Assembly: GCA_027531395.1 (NCBI GenBank)
Contig: JAPZRO010000001.1
Coordinates: 310,001 to 374,000, forward strand
Direction: 5' to 3'
Source: Porphyrobacter sp.
GTDB lineage: Bacteria > Pseudomonadota > Alphaproteobacteria > Sphingomonadales > Sphingomonadaceae
DNA: 64,000 bases
Shown: in pieces, positions 36,187 to 44,844 of the stretch
How the letters are laid out: each line of letters starts with the position of its first letter
Position numbering within the stretch: the first letter of the stretch is position 1
Position numbers and translations under genes: made by a program
The notes under the pieces: generated by a model
What the model was told of the DNA's origin: nothing
Seen by the model: the letters and a program-made list of their open reading frames with translations, nothing else
Database searches by the model: none

Positions 36187-37938
36187 TTACGCGCTTGCAG
36201 CCTCGCCCTCGGGCATGGTCTGGACGTTGCTCCGCTCCTTGATTGCCGTGAGCACTGCGTCGCGCGGGCCGAATGCGACCACTTTGCCGTCAGCAAGGTA
36301 GAGGATGTGCGTGGCGAACCGCAGCATTGACTGACGATGCGTGACGACGACCGCTGTCGAGCCATTCTTGCGCAGATTGATCAGCGCAGCGGCCAACGCC
36401 TGTTCACCGGCCGGATCGAGGTTGCTGTTGGGTTCATCGAGCACCACGAGGCTGGGCTTCTGGTAAAGCGCACGGGCAAGGCCTACGCGCTGTCTCTGGC
36501 CAGCGGAAAGCCGCCGCCCTTCTTCCCCGACCTCGGTTTCGTACCCATCCGGCAAATGCAGGATGAGCTCATGCACACCGGCTTGCTTGGCAGCTTCGGT
36601 GATGTCTTCCGATGTGGCGTTCGGGTCGAAGCGGGCAATGTTCTGCGCAACGGTTCCTTCGAGCAGTTCCACCGTCTGCGGCAGGTAGCCAATGAAGCCG
36701 CCCAGGGTGTCACTTTCCCACTGAGCGAGGGTCGCGCCGTCCAGCCGGATGGTCCCGCCGCTCGGAGGCCATATCCCCACCAGCGCCCGCGCCAGAGAGG
36801 ACTTGCCGGCCCCGCTGGCACCGATCACGCCCACAATGGCGCCCGGCTCGCAAGCGAAGCTCACGCCATGGAGCGTTGGGGTCTCCTGTCCGGCAGGAAC
36901 GATCTGCAGTTCTGAAACCTCAAGCCGGCCCTTCGGCTTGCTCAGAGCGACACGCGCTTCCGGGACTCCGTATTTCAGGAGTGTCTGATTGAGACGGGCC
37001 CAGCTCGTCCGGGCCGAGGAGAAGTTTCGCCACTGCGCAATCGCCTGGTCGATCGGTGCGAGCGCGCGTCCGGCAAGGATTGAGCTGGCAAAGATTACGC
37101 CGCCAGACGTTTCTCCCGAAATGACCAGCCAGGCACCGACAGCCAGCAATGCGCTCTGGATGAACATCCGCATCGTCTTGCTGATTGTCGAAAGGATGAT
37201 CAGCGTATTGTTGACTTCGGCCTGCTGGAGACTCAGTTGAGCATTCAGCCCCAAGAACATTCGCGCAAACCGGTGTCGCATCCCCAGCGCCTGAATCGTT
37301 TCGGCACCCCGGCGCTTGCGATCGATGAGGTACTGCCGCTTCTGCCCCAGTTCGTTGATCGTGCTGGCGGACTTCTTGTGAAGCTTTTCAGAGATCACCG
37401 TCAGCACGACCAGCACGCAGGCGCCGACAAATGCCGCAACGCCCAGCCAGATGTGCAACATCGACAGAACCGCCAGGAAGAACAGGATCCACGGAAGGTC
37501 CATGAATGCGCCGGGGCCCGGTCCGGCGACGAAGCTCCGGACCTGCTCGAGGTCACGCAGGGGGCCACCCGTGCGATCCGCTGGATCATTGCTGATCGCA
37601 AGTTCGTGCGCAGCGCGGATCGCAAGCGGATTGATGGAGCGTTCAAGGTCGGACGCGATATCCGCGAGCATTGCACTTCGCTGGACCTCGAAGAATCCTT
37701 GCGCGAAATAGATCAGCGTCGCCAGTCCGAAAAGGCCGAACAAGGTCGCCATGTTTTGAGACGGCAGCGCTCGATCATAAACCATCATCATGTAAATCGA
37801 TCCGTTGAGAACGAATAGATTTATGATTACTGAGAGGATAAATATGGCCACAATCGCGCCGCGCGATTTTCTCAGAGCCGATTTGATATAGTCCTTCGAT
37901 CCGTGGAACTCGGCGAAAGGCATGAGTTTTTTCTCCAT
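36187..37938 (-). CDS. Type I secretion ABC exporter (permease/ATPase, PrtD/HlyB-like, no C39 domain)
   Basis: The 583-residue protein fuses six membrane helices (about 20-320) to an ATPase domain with Walker A GASGAGKSS, signature LSAGQRQRVGLARAL, Walker B LVVLDEPNSNLD and switch His in VVVTHRQSML. It energises export of an RTX-type substrate. There is no C39 peptidase domain, so the cargo is not cleaved at a GG leader, which suits an RTX protein with a C-terminal signal. ATG 37938 begins one base after the tolC stop, so translation is coupled. Confidence 0.93.
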   Translation of the reverse strand: MEKKLMPFAEFHGSKDYIKSALRKSRGAIVAIFILSVIINLFVLNGSIYMMMVYDRALPSQNMATLFGLFGLATLIYFAQGFFEVQRSAMLADIASDLERSINPLAIRAAHELAISNDPADRTGGPLRDLEQVRSFVAGPGPGAFMDLPWILFFLAVLSMLHIWLGVAAFVGACVLVVLTVISEKLHKKSASTINELGQKRQYLIDRKRRGAETIQALGMRHRFARMFLGLNAQLSLQQAEVNNTLIILSTISKTMRMFIQSALLAVGAWLVISGETSGGVIFASSILAGRALAPIDQAIAQWRNFSSARTSWARLNQTLLKYGVPEARVALSKPKGRLEVSELQIVPAGQETPTLHGVSFACEPGAIVGVIGASGAGKSSLARALVGIWPPSGGTIRLDGATLAQWESDTLGGFIGYLPQTVELLEGTVAQNIARFDPNATSEDITEAAKQAGVHELILHLPDGYETEVGEEGRRLSAGQRQRVGLARALYQKPSLVVLDEPNSNLDPAGEQALAAALINLRKNGSTAVVVTHRQSMLRFATHILYLADGKVVAFGPRDAVLTAIKERSNVQTMPEGEAASA

Positions 37939-37939
37939 T

Positions 37940-39850
37940 TCAGCGGGCTCCACCAGTGTCAGATTGCGTTCCGGTCCATCGCGGCTGACCCAGCGTCGAG
38001 AAGCGGCGGACGATGCAGTTCTGACGCCCGACGCGCAGATCGTGGCACGCCGCTTCCGCGGCTTCGAAGTCCGCGAAAGGCCCGACGGCGAGGCGGAACA
38101 TCTCTTTGTCAGCGGACCTGAAGCTGGTGATGACCGGCAAGGTGCGGCCAACGATGCGCGTGGTTTCAGCCTTGACCATCTCCCAATGCTGCCGCGCGGA
38201 TGCTTCCTTGGAGAAGGCTGCCAACTGAATGACCCACTGGGTTGGCTCGATCCCGGTAATGGGGCGGGCAGGCTGAGGCGAGGATGCGGTTGAAGGGGTC
38301 CGCCCGGCAGGCGTCATTTGGCGTTCGGGCCGGACCGGCTGCACCTCGGGCTGCGAGGGGACAGCAGCCGCAATCGGCATCTCCTCCACCGCGAGCGTCG
38401 GCCACGGATCAGCGATCGGCGGAGCCGCCGTCGCTGGTGCGTCGATGATCGAAACGGATGCGGAGCCAGCGACGATGTCGGTTTCAGGTTCCGGAACCAG
38501 TTCTGTCGCGCCCTGTCCCACCCCCAAGTGATGCGCCTGGGTCCGCCCCATAGTCGTCAGAAGCGCAAACGCCGCGACGTAGGAATCGCGCTGCGCCGTC
38601 ACCAGTTGAACCTGAGCATTGCGCAGCTCCTGTTCGGCATTGAGGATATCGAGGATTGTGCGGGTTCCGACGTCGCTTTCGGCACGGACACCGGCCAGGG
38701 CACTGCGCGCCGCCGCAACGGCACGCTCGCTTGCCACGACCACGGAACTGGTTGCCTGCCAGTTGGCATATTCGCTTCTCGCGCGGGCAGCGAGTGTCCG
38801 CTCAAGATCGCGAATAGTCAGGACAGCCTGGTTTTCTCGGATGTTCGCCTCGCGGATACCGGCGGAAGTTCTGCTTCCCTGAAACAAGGGAAAATTCACC
38901 GAGAAGCCTACGGTCGCCCCAAAGGGGCTGGTGTCCCCTTGGAGAGGAGCCTGTGCCACGTTGCCATACCGACCATTGGCAACGGCGGACACGGACGGAA
39001 GCGCCCGCCCCCTGGCCGCGCGCCATTCGTAACGCCGGGCCTCGGCAACGGCGCGCGCTGCGAGGACCTCGGGATTTTCCTCAAGTGCCTCGGCTGCCGC
39101 AGTTTCGGGATCGGGAGGCATGTTGCGAAGAAGCGGCAAGGGCGCGAGAACGTCCGCCTGCATTCCTGTAACGCGTTGGAACTCCTCCATTGCCTCGACC
39201 AGATTGGCCTCAGCCGTTTGCACTTCGCCATATGCAAGAGCAACGCGGGATTCTGCCTGCGCAACATCGGTTCGGGTCAGATCGCGCGCCTGAAAGCGCG
39301 CCCGCGTGGCCTTGAGGGTAGTGCTCAAGGTCTCGAAGTTGTCCCTGCTCAACGCAAGGATCTGGCGATCGCGGATGACATTCGCGTAGGCCGAGACAAC
39401 TTCGGAGAAAACTTGCGCCTCGGCCGCTCGCTTTCCGACGTTGGACGCGTCGGATTGTGCCTCGGCGGCCTTGATCTGGTTCCTTACACTTCCGCCTCGA
39501 TAGAGGGGTAGGGTAACCTCCGCTTGAACCGACACCAGATTGGGGCCCATGCGCGGTCCGACAACAGCTTCGTTGACATTGAGGTTCGCGTTGAGTTCCG
39601 GCAGCCCGTCGGCCCGGGAAATGGTGACGCGCTCAAGATCAGCCTCATACTCGGCGACCGCATTAGCGATGACTTCGCTTCGCTGATATGCGGCCTGCAA
39701 CGCCTGCGTCAGATCTTCCGCTTTAGATGGACTTTCAATATTATAGAAAATCGCAGCAAGCCACCCAGCAGTGACGAGAAATCTTACAGATCTCCGACCG
39801 CATTTTGCTGATACTTCGCGGCTTGCGGCGAATTGATTGTATTTTTTCAT
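37940..39850 (-). CDS. TolC-family outer membrane channel with C-terminal SPOR domain
   Basis: The 636-residue protein has an N-terminal signal region (about 1-43, SVRFLVTAGWLAAIFYNI), then a TolC fold at about 45-440 with two coiled-coil repeats and LDILNAEQELRNAQVQLVTAQRDSY near the end of the fold. A Pro-rich linker (about 450-540) leads to a SPOR domain (about 545-620): WVIQLAAFSKEASARQHWEM, then EMFRLAVGPFADFEAAEAAC. SPOR domains bind denuded septal peptidoglycan. TolC proteins normally end after the channel fold, so the fusion is unusual. It is the first gene of the secretion operon, with an AT-rich promoter region upstream. Confidence 0.9.
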   Translation of the reverse strand: MKKYNQFAASREVSAKCGRRSVRFLVTAGWLAAIFYNIESPSKAEDLTQALQAAYQRSEVIANAVAEYEADLERVTISRADGLPELNANLNVNEAVVGPRMGPNLVSVQAEVTLPLYRGGSVRNQIKAAEAQSDASNVGKRAAEAQVFSEVVSAYANVIRDRQILALSRDNFETLSTTLKATRARFQARDLTRTDVAQAESRVALAYGEVQTAEANLVEAMEEFQRVTGMQADVLAPLPLLRNMPPDPETAAAEALEENPEVLAARAVAEARRYEWRAARGRALPSVSAVANGRYGNVAQAPLQGDTSPFGATVGFSVNFPLFQGSRTSAGIREANIRENQAVLTIRDLERTLAARARSEYANWQATSSVVVASERAVAAARSALAGVRAESDVGTRTILDILNAEQELRNAQVQLVTAQRDSYVAAFALLTTMGRTQAHHLGVGQGATELVPEPETDIVAGSASVSIIDAPATAAPPIADPWPTLAVEEMPIAAAVPSQPEVQPVRPERQMTPAGRTPSTASSPQPARPITGIEPTQWVIQLAAFSKEASARQHWEMVKAETTRIVGRTLPVITSFRSADKEMFRLAVGPFADFEAAEAACHDLRVGRQNCIVRRFSTLGQPRWTGTQSDTGGAR

Positions 39851-40545
39851 GATTCATTTCATAAAATAAATCTCCTAATCGCCAGTTAACCTCGAATTTC
39901 CTCTCTCAACATATTTGTTTCATATTGATAGCTTATTTTTTCAATTCGAAAACTATCCTGATCTTGCGGCGCGTGTTGGGAAGGACATGCCCGTTGCCGG
40001 CGCAGCTGCCTTGGGCGCGACAGCCACAAGCGCTGCAGCGAGTGGAGCCCGGGTTGCAACCGGACCCAACGGCAAGTCTGACATGATGGTGGTGCGGGCT
40101 GTTCGCTTCGCCGGTTCATCTCGGCCCTGGCGAGGAGTGCTCACACATGATGGGCAGAACGAGTGCGCGGTCCCGTTTACAGGCCGCGAGCACAAGGCAG
40201 CAGACCCAATGCGGCGCGCGCGATCAATCTATGGAACTGCGCGCAAGATCCGCATCCGATGCGGCAATCAGGGACACTATCCGACTTTCATGCCCGCGAG
40301 CCGGAAGACAGCGGGCTCAACCGCAGGCCGGCCACTCAGGACGATATCCACCGCCACGCCATGGGTCATCCTTCCGACCGCGCCTCAGCGAACCTGATCG
40401 CCCGATACAAGGCTTAAAACAGCCTGGAGCCCGCGCTCAACAGGCTCTCGCAATTCATGACATCGCCACAAAACAGCACATCGTTCACGAGGGCTCACAA
40501 CGATGCAGCCGTGCGCGCTAAAATAAACTTCCTGCCCATGGGTAG
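39851..40545. other. 695-bp region between the secretion operon and the NarL-type regulator
   Basis: The first 110 bases next to tolC are AT-rich and likely hold its promoter. A rightward frame at 40163-40417 (84 codons, GTG start) reads partly protein-like (EDSGLNRRPATQDDIHRH) but has no ribosome site or known family. I do not call it a gene. Confidence 0.5.
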
Positions 40546-41151
40546 CTATATCAGATTGAAATTCTTGGCGATCAGGATTGCTTGGGTCCGGCTATTCACA
40601 CCCAGCTTGGAAAAGATCATCTTGACGTGCATCTTTATCGTAGCCTCGGTCAGATTCAGATCCCTTGCGATTTGCTTGTTCGACAGACCCAGACAAATGC
40701 AGCGCAGCACCTGCTCTTGCCGTGGCGTCAATGTCGGGGCATCCGCTTTGTCTGACTGACTGGTGGCACCGCGATATGGCTGGACGAAGCTGCCGTTGAC
40801 GACGCTGACGATAACGCTCTTGAGGCTTTCGACCGGCATCGTCTTGCTGAGCACCGTAACCGCCCCCAGGCGCAGTGCGGCATTCGCCGTACCCTCCGCT
40901 GCCACACCCGTCAGGACCACGACCGGACGGCCCTCCTGTGCAGCAACGATAAGCCTGAGGCCGAGAAGGCCGTCCATGCCCGGAATCTGGTAATCGAGCA
41001 GGACGAGGTCGAACTGGCCGTCACGGGCGATCGCGGCGAGCGCCTCGTCAATGGTCGAGGCAAGTTCGACCGTGAATTCTCCGTCGCTCTCAAGATAGGC
41101 CTTGAGCGCATCCCTTAGAAGATCGTGGTCATCGGCAAACAGGATGCGCAT
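40546..41151 (-). CDS. NarL/FixJ-type response regulator (receiver + LuxR HTH)
   Basis: The 201-residue protein has a receiver domain with Asp7/Asp8, phosphoacceptor Asp53 (LVLLDYQIPGMDG) and Lys103 (LSKTMP). A LuxR HTH follows (about 138-200: LTPRQEQVLRCICLGLSNKQ, LTEATIKMHVKMIFSKL). The start overlaps the kinase stop by one base (TGATG), so the two are a coupled two-component pair. It may act on the secretion or surface genes around it, which is inference from position. Confidence 0.93.
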   Translation of the reverse strand: MRILFADDHDLLRDALKAYLESDGEFTVELASTIDEALAAIARDGQFDLVLLDYQIPGMDGLLGLRLIVAAQEGRPVVVLTGVAAEGTANAALRLGAVTVLSKTMPVESLKSVIVSVVNGSFVQPYRGATSQSDKADAPTLTPRQEQVLRCICLGLSNKQIARDLNLTEATIKMHVKMIFSKLGVNSRTQAILIAKNFNLI

Positions 41152-43082
41152 CAGGCCATCTCGACTTTACTACTGCTGAGCACCCTACGGAGCGTTTGAT
41201 TAAGGCTTCGCGAGATAGCGGACTTAATGACGCGGGCATCGAAGAGGGCGGCATCGACGTCAATTTCGATTTCGTACAGGGCACTGCAGAGGATGATCGG
41301 AAGATGCGGCAGGTCGGCACGAATGCGCGCCGCCAGTTGTGCGCCGTTCATTTCCGGCATGTCGTAATCGAGAATGATGGCATCCCAGCCCGACGGATCG
41401 GCCTGAAGTTCGCCGAGAGCATCAAGCGGGCTTGAAACCGCAGCCACTTCTGCGCCCGTCTTGCCCACCTCACTAGCGATGAGATCGAGAAGCAGAGGAT
41501 TGTCATCGACGATCAGGACCCTTGCCCCCAGAAGCTTGTATTCAGGACCGACATCCTCGCCGTCCTTGTGCCCAAAAGAACACCTGGCGAGCGGCCAGGC
41601 GAGCTGGAATGCGGTCCCGTTGCTCCCGCTCTTGATGTGGATCGACCCGCCCGCCTCCGTGATCACTTTCGAGACGACGGCAAGGCCCAGTCCCGTGCCG
41701 TAGGATTTCGTTGTATGAAACGGCTCGAAAATGCGCGCGAAGTCGTCATGTTGAATGCCGCAGCCCGTGTCGGTCACGGTGATGAGTGCGCTTGGCACCT
41801 GGGGCTTCGCACCAATCAACGGATTAGAGAGCTTTCGCGCCGGCTCAAGCTTCTCGAGGATTACCTTGATCGACCCGGGCCCGTCCACAGGCAGCGCATC
41901 GCGGGCGTTGCTGCACAGGTTCATCATCACGCGCAGGAAATCGGTCTCCGCCGCCTGCAGAACAATTCTGTCGTCTCTCGCCTCAAGCGCGATCGAGTGC
42001 GACGCCTTCAATGTGAAAGCGGTCAGTTCGATGACGGTTTCAAGGGCCGACTTCGCATCGAGCGCATGGATCTTTGGCTCCGCAGGATCTGCGGCGAGCG
42101 CGGATTCGAGCATTTTGCTCGCTTGCCTGGCGGCACCCTCTATCCGCTCGATTTCGCGCGGACAGGGCTGGCTCTTGACCCGTAGCGTGGTTGCCGAGGC
42201 CGAAATCACCGCGATGAAGTTTGCGAGATCGTGAGCCATGCCAGAAACCGCACGGCCGATCATCTCCTTGCGTTCAACCAGCAGAAGCCTTTCGCGTGCG
42301 CGAATACGGTCCCTCATCGCACGTTTGAGCACTTCGATGTCGCGGGTGGTGCACACCAGCCCGCCCCCCGGACTTTGCGCAAGCGCCACGTCCTGCTCGA
42401 TGACGCTACCGTCCCGGCGCAGTCCGCAAGCCTCCCCGCGCCAGCTCCCCGTCTCGAAAACCGACGGGATCGCGACCTCTTCGAGGCGCTTGGCCTCATC
42501 ACTCTTGTAGAGAACCGACCAATGCTGCCCGATCAAGGCGGAGACATCGTCATAACCGAACATCGTACAGTGGGCATGGTTCAAATAGACGAAGAAGCCC
42601 TCTGCGTCTGTGATGGCCACGCCGTCCGAGGTCGCCTCGATGGCAGCAAACTGATCCTCCAGCTTCTTCTGGTAGGCATCGCGCTCGGCCTCAAGCCGAA
42701 GTCGCGCTCCGGCATCCCGCATGATCGCGGCAAAACCCGCGATCTCGCCGGTCGCCGGATCGTCCCAATGCGTAAGGGACAATTCCACATCGACCGTTCG
42801 CCCGTCGCGGCAAAGCGCGGTTACGTTGGTCATCTGACCGAGGAGGCGGGACTGGCCTCCGCTCGACAAGCGCCGAACAGCTTTGGAGTGATTGGCCCTG
42901 TGGATCTCGGGCACGATGATATTGAGGCTTTCGCCGAGAATTTCCTGAGCGCTCCAGCCAAACAGCCGCTCGGCGCCGCGGTTCCAATAGATTATGCAAT
43001 TGTCCGGGTCGATGGCGACAAAGGCATCAGTCGTCGTCTGCGCGATGAGGTGGGACAATCTCTCCTGATCCTGGTAACGCAC
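41151..43082 (-). CDS. Hybrid sensor histidine kinase (PAS-PAS-HisKA-HATPase-REC)
   Basis: The 643-residue protein has PAS domains at about 8-125 and 142-255, a phospho-accepting His284 in SGMAHDLANFI, N-box NLCSNARDAL, G1 DTGCGI, F-box FEPFHTTK and G2 GTGLGLAVV. A C-terminal receiver (about 525-640: VLIVDDNPLLL, IILDYDMPEMNG, Lys in VIKSAI) completes it. No membrane segment is present, so it senses a cytosolic signal. I chose the GTG at 43082 because AGGTGAG lies 6 bases upstream. The frame stays open to 43238 but is poorly protein-like there. It is coupled to the NarL-type regulator. Confidence 0.9.
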   Translation of the reverse strand: MRYQDQERLSHLIAQTTTDAFVAIDPDNCIIYWNRGAERLFGWSAQEILGESLNIIVPEIHRANHSKAVRRLSSGGQSRLLGQMTNVTALCRDGRTVDVELSLTHWDDPATGEIAGFAAIMRDAGARLRLEAERDAYQKKLEDQFAAIEATSDGVAITDAEGFFVYLNHAHCTMFGYDDVSALIGQHWSVLYKSDEAKRLEEVAIPSVFETGSWRGEACGLRRDGSVIEQDVALAQSPGGGLVCTTRDIEVLKRAMRDRIRARERLLLVERKEMIGRAVSGMAHDLANFIAVISASATTLRVKSQPCPREIERIEGAARQASKMLESALAADPAEPKIHALDAKSALETVIELTAFTLKASHSIALEARDDRIVLQAAETDFLRVMMNLCSNARDALPVDGPGSIKVILEKLEPARKLSNPLIGAKPQVPSALITVTDTGCGIQHDDFARIFEPFHTTKSYGTGLGLAVVSKVITEAGGSIHIKSGSNGTAFQLAWPLARCSFGHKDGEDVGPEYKLLGARVLIVDDNPLLLDLIASEVGKTGAEVAAVSSPLDALGELQADPSGWDAIILDYDMPEMNGAQLAARIRADLPHLPIILCSALYEIEIDVDAALFDARVIKSAISRSLNQTLRRVLSSSKVEMA

Positions 43083-43253
43083 GACAAACTCACCTGTCTT
43101 TCTCGAGGCACTGTGGACAGATGCGCTTTTTTTGCTTAGGTCGGACGGACCGCTTGGGGTAAAAGCCACATACCGACACGAGCACCTGTCAGGGCGCCGA
43201 ACCTTCTCGGCGTAGCCGAGCCCCCCCGCCCCGAACATCCACTAAATTGGATA

Positions 43254-43270
43254 TATCCTTTTGGGCGTAT
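43254..43270 (+). promoter_or_regulatory. Motif copy B, TATCCTTTTGGGCGTAT, upstream of the histidine kinase gene
   Basis: It matches copy A (33377-33394) at nearly every base over 17 positions. It lies about 170 bases upstream of the kinase start. Because the element is partly palindromic, it could act on leftward transcription even though copy A is on the coding strand of its gene. Confidence 0.45.
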
Positions 43271-43369
43271 CAACTCTCTAAATATTGTCTCGACTGCCAA
43301 TGTCAACCGCGGTCGACGCAATGCCGCGATTAGCTTGCCCAACGATTATGTGGCCGCTCGGCCAGCCCT

Positions 43370-43777
43370 TTATTCGCCGCCGGCATACCACCATTCCCTC
43401 GCCGCATGATACTTTCTTAGCTCCTCGGAACGAGTCCAGTTCCATGCATACCAATGCAGGTTCGTGAACTCGTCCCGGGTCAGCCGGTCGTCGAATACTA
43501 TGCCGGCTAATGAATAGGCGGTCGAGTAGGAGGCAATACGGACGCCGGCCGCAAAAATGTCGAAAGGTCCGGCGCGCAGGTAGGCGCTTGCCCCGACAGA
43601 GAGCGGTCTCGCCATCTTGACGAACGCGCCGACCTCCGAAAGGTCGAGCACCATGCAGTCAAGGGTGTCGTAAACGCAGACAAGCTTTGCCGGCAGGAGC
43701 AGCTCCGTGCGCGGCGACGCACGGCGCTCGGAGATTGCATCTCCACCCATGGCCTGCCGATTGAAGGAACGTCCCAT
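43370..43777 (-). CDS. PilZ-domain (c-di-GMP effector) protein
   Basis: The 135-residue protein has the PilZ signature RRASPR followed by DLSEVGAFVKM, the RxxxR and (D/N)xSxxG motifs that bind cyclic di-GMP. The rest completes one PilZ beta barrel with a helical tail (TNLHWYAWNW). ATG 43777 is preceded by AAAGGAG; the frame's TTG at 43795 is less likely. It is on the same strand as the kinase–regulator pair and may link c-di-GMP to the surface or secretion functions here. Confidence 0.88.
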   Translation of the reverse strand: MGRSFNRQAMGGDAISERRASPRTELLLPAKLVCVYDTLDCMVLDLSEVGAFVKMARPLSVGASAYLRAGPFDIFAAGVRIASYSTAYSLAGIVFDDRLTRDEFTNLHWYAWNWTRSEELRKYHAAREWWYAGGE

Positions 43778-44180
43778 CGGCGCAACTCCTTTCAATTTAT
43801 AGGGCTAAACAGTCTTGCGCGTCCCGGCCAATCGGAACAGATCGCAGCCGCGTTGATCAACGTCGGCCACGATCTGGCTGCCATGGTCTACGCAAATGAC
43901 CCGCGCGATAATGGCCAAGCAGGTCTCTTACGAAGGCGCCTGAACCCGACCGCTGATGCCCGAAACCGGCGGCATCGTGGGCGTGTCGATCAGAGCATCG
44001 TCATCATCAGTTCACAGCACATTGTGCCAGTGGGAGCCCATTCTGGGCCCCACCCATGCGTCCGCCGCTCGATGCATCGGGGCCAGCTGATGCATCGAGC
44101 GACAGTACCCATTATTAAATGATCAGCTATCTGAAGATGCAGCAGCCGGAGACATGGCCGCCGCTCATCTTGGTCAGCGA
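43778..44180. other. 403-bp spacer with a perfect 13-bp inverted repeat
   Basis: No gene is convincing. The inverted repeat at 44066-44101 lies about 80 bases downstream of the Flp pilin stop. Confidence 0.5.
44066..44101. repeat. Perfect 13-bp inverted repeat, possible flp terminator or protein site
   Basis: CGCTCGATGCATC (44066-44078) and GATGCATCGAGCG (44089-44101) are exact reverse complements around a 10-base loop. Neither side carries a T run, so factor-independent termination is not obvious. Each arm also contains the self-complementary GATGCATC. Confidence 0.75.
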
Positions 44181-44354
44181 TTAGCCGTCAAGTGCAGTCG
44201 AGACAGCGTTGAAGCGAGTGCTGAGGCTGTCGCCGACACTACCCATGGCCGTTACGGCAGCAACTGCAATGAGCGCCGCAATCAATCCGTACTCGATAGC
44301 GGTTGCACCATCTTCGTTGTGAATAATTTTGCTGATAAATTTCGATACAACCAT
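44181..44354 (-). CDS. Flp/Fap-type pilin
   Basis: The 57-residue protein has the Flp signature GATAIEYGLIAALIAVAAV (16-34): glycine then a hydrophobic helix with Glu-Tyr at +5/+6 for prepilin peptidase cleavage. The mature part would be about 41 residues. Flp pilins build the Tad pilus used in adhesion. No tad assembly genes are in the window, so it is an orphan here. The gene is AT-richer than its right-hand neighbours. Confidence 0.93.
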   Translation of the reverse strand: MVVSKFISKIIHNEDGATAIEYGLIAALIAVAAVTAMGSVGDSLSTRFNAVSTALDG

Positions 44355-44844
44355 TCGCGTTTCCTATTCTTATCTCATGTGTCGCGCAAATCCGACGTGG
44401 CTTTTCTAGATAGCTATGAGATAATGAACGGTTAATTTTGTGTTACTTCCTAAGTATACATCCTTAGGAGGGTATTTTTCATGCGCTCCGCCACGAAAGT
44501 GGCGCCGTTCTGGGTCATCTCCGCCGCGCCCGAAGCTCGGCGCTGCTGCCTTGGACAAGGCCTTGACGGTGCCCAGCCCCAACTGGCCAGCGCCAAGGCG
44601 CCGGCGGACGTTGCCGCCGACTAGAGGCCGGGCTCGAGCGAGCAGCGCGGGATGACGTTTTCCGCGGGACCGTGCTGTTTGGGCGGAAAGCAGATTTCAC
44701 GGAGCATCGTTTCGAGGATGCACGGGTTCAGCCACCGCAGCCGGAGCATTCTGCTGAACTGCGCACAAAGCATCACGCGGACATTGAGGCGCTCTCGACG
44801 CCAGCCGTGAAAGCCGACTGCAACCCCTTTCCACAGCGCCCCGA
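44355..44844. other. 490-bp region upstream of the Flp gene with no clear gene
   Basis: The left 120 bases are AT-rich and should contain the flp promoter. The inverted element TACATCCTTAGGAGGGTA (44457-44474) lies about 100 bases upstream of the flp start and loosely resembles the motif at 33377/43254. The rest may be decayed sequence. Confidence 0.45.

Noticed and set aside
40163..40417. 84-codon rightward frame upstream of the NarL-type regulator
   Set aside because: GTG start without ribosome site and no recognisable features. Could be real but not supportable.
44621..44830. Leftward frame ending in a protein-like Cys/Pro stretch downstream of the DUF3526 remnant
   Set aside because: It is mostly the other-frame shadow of the DUF3526 gene, and the free-standing end has no start signal.
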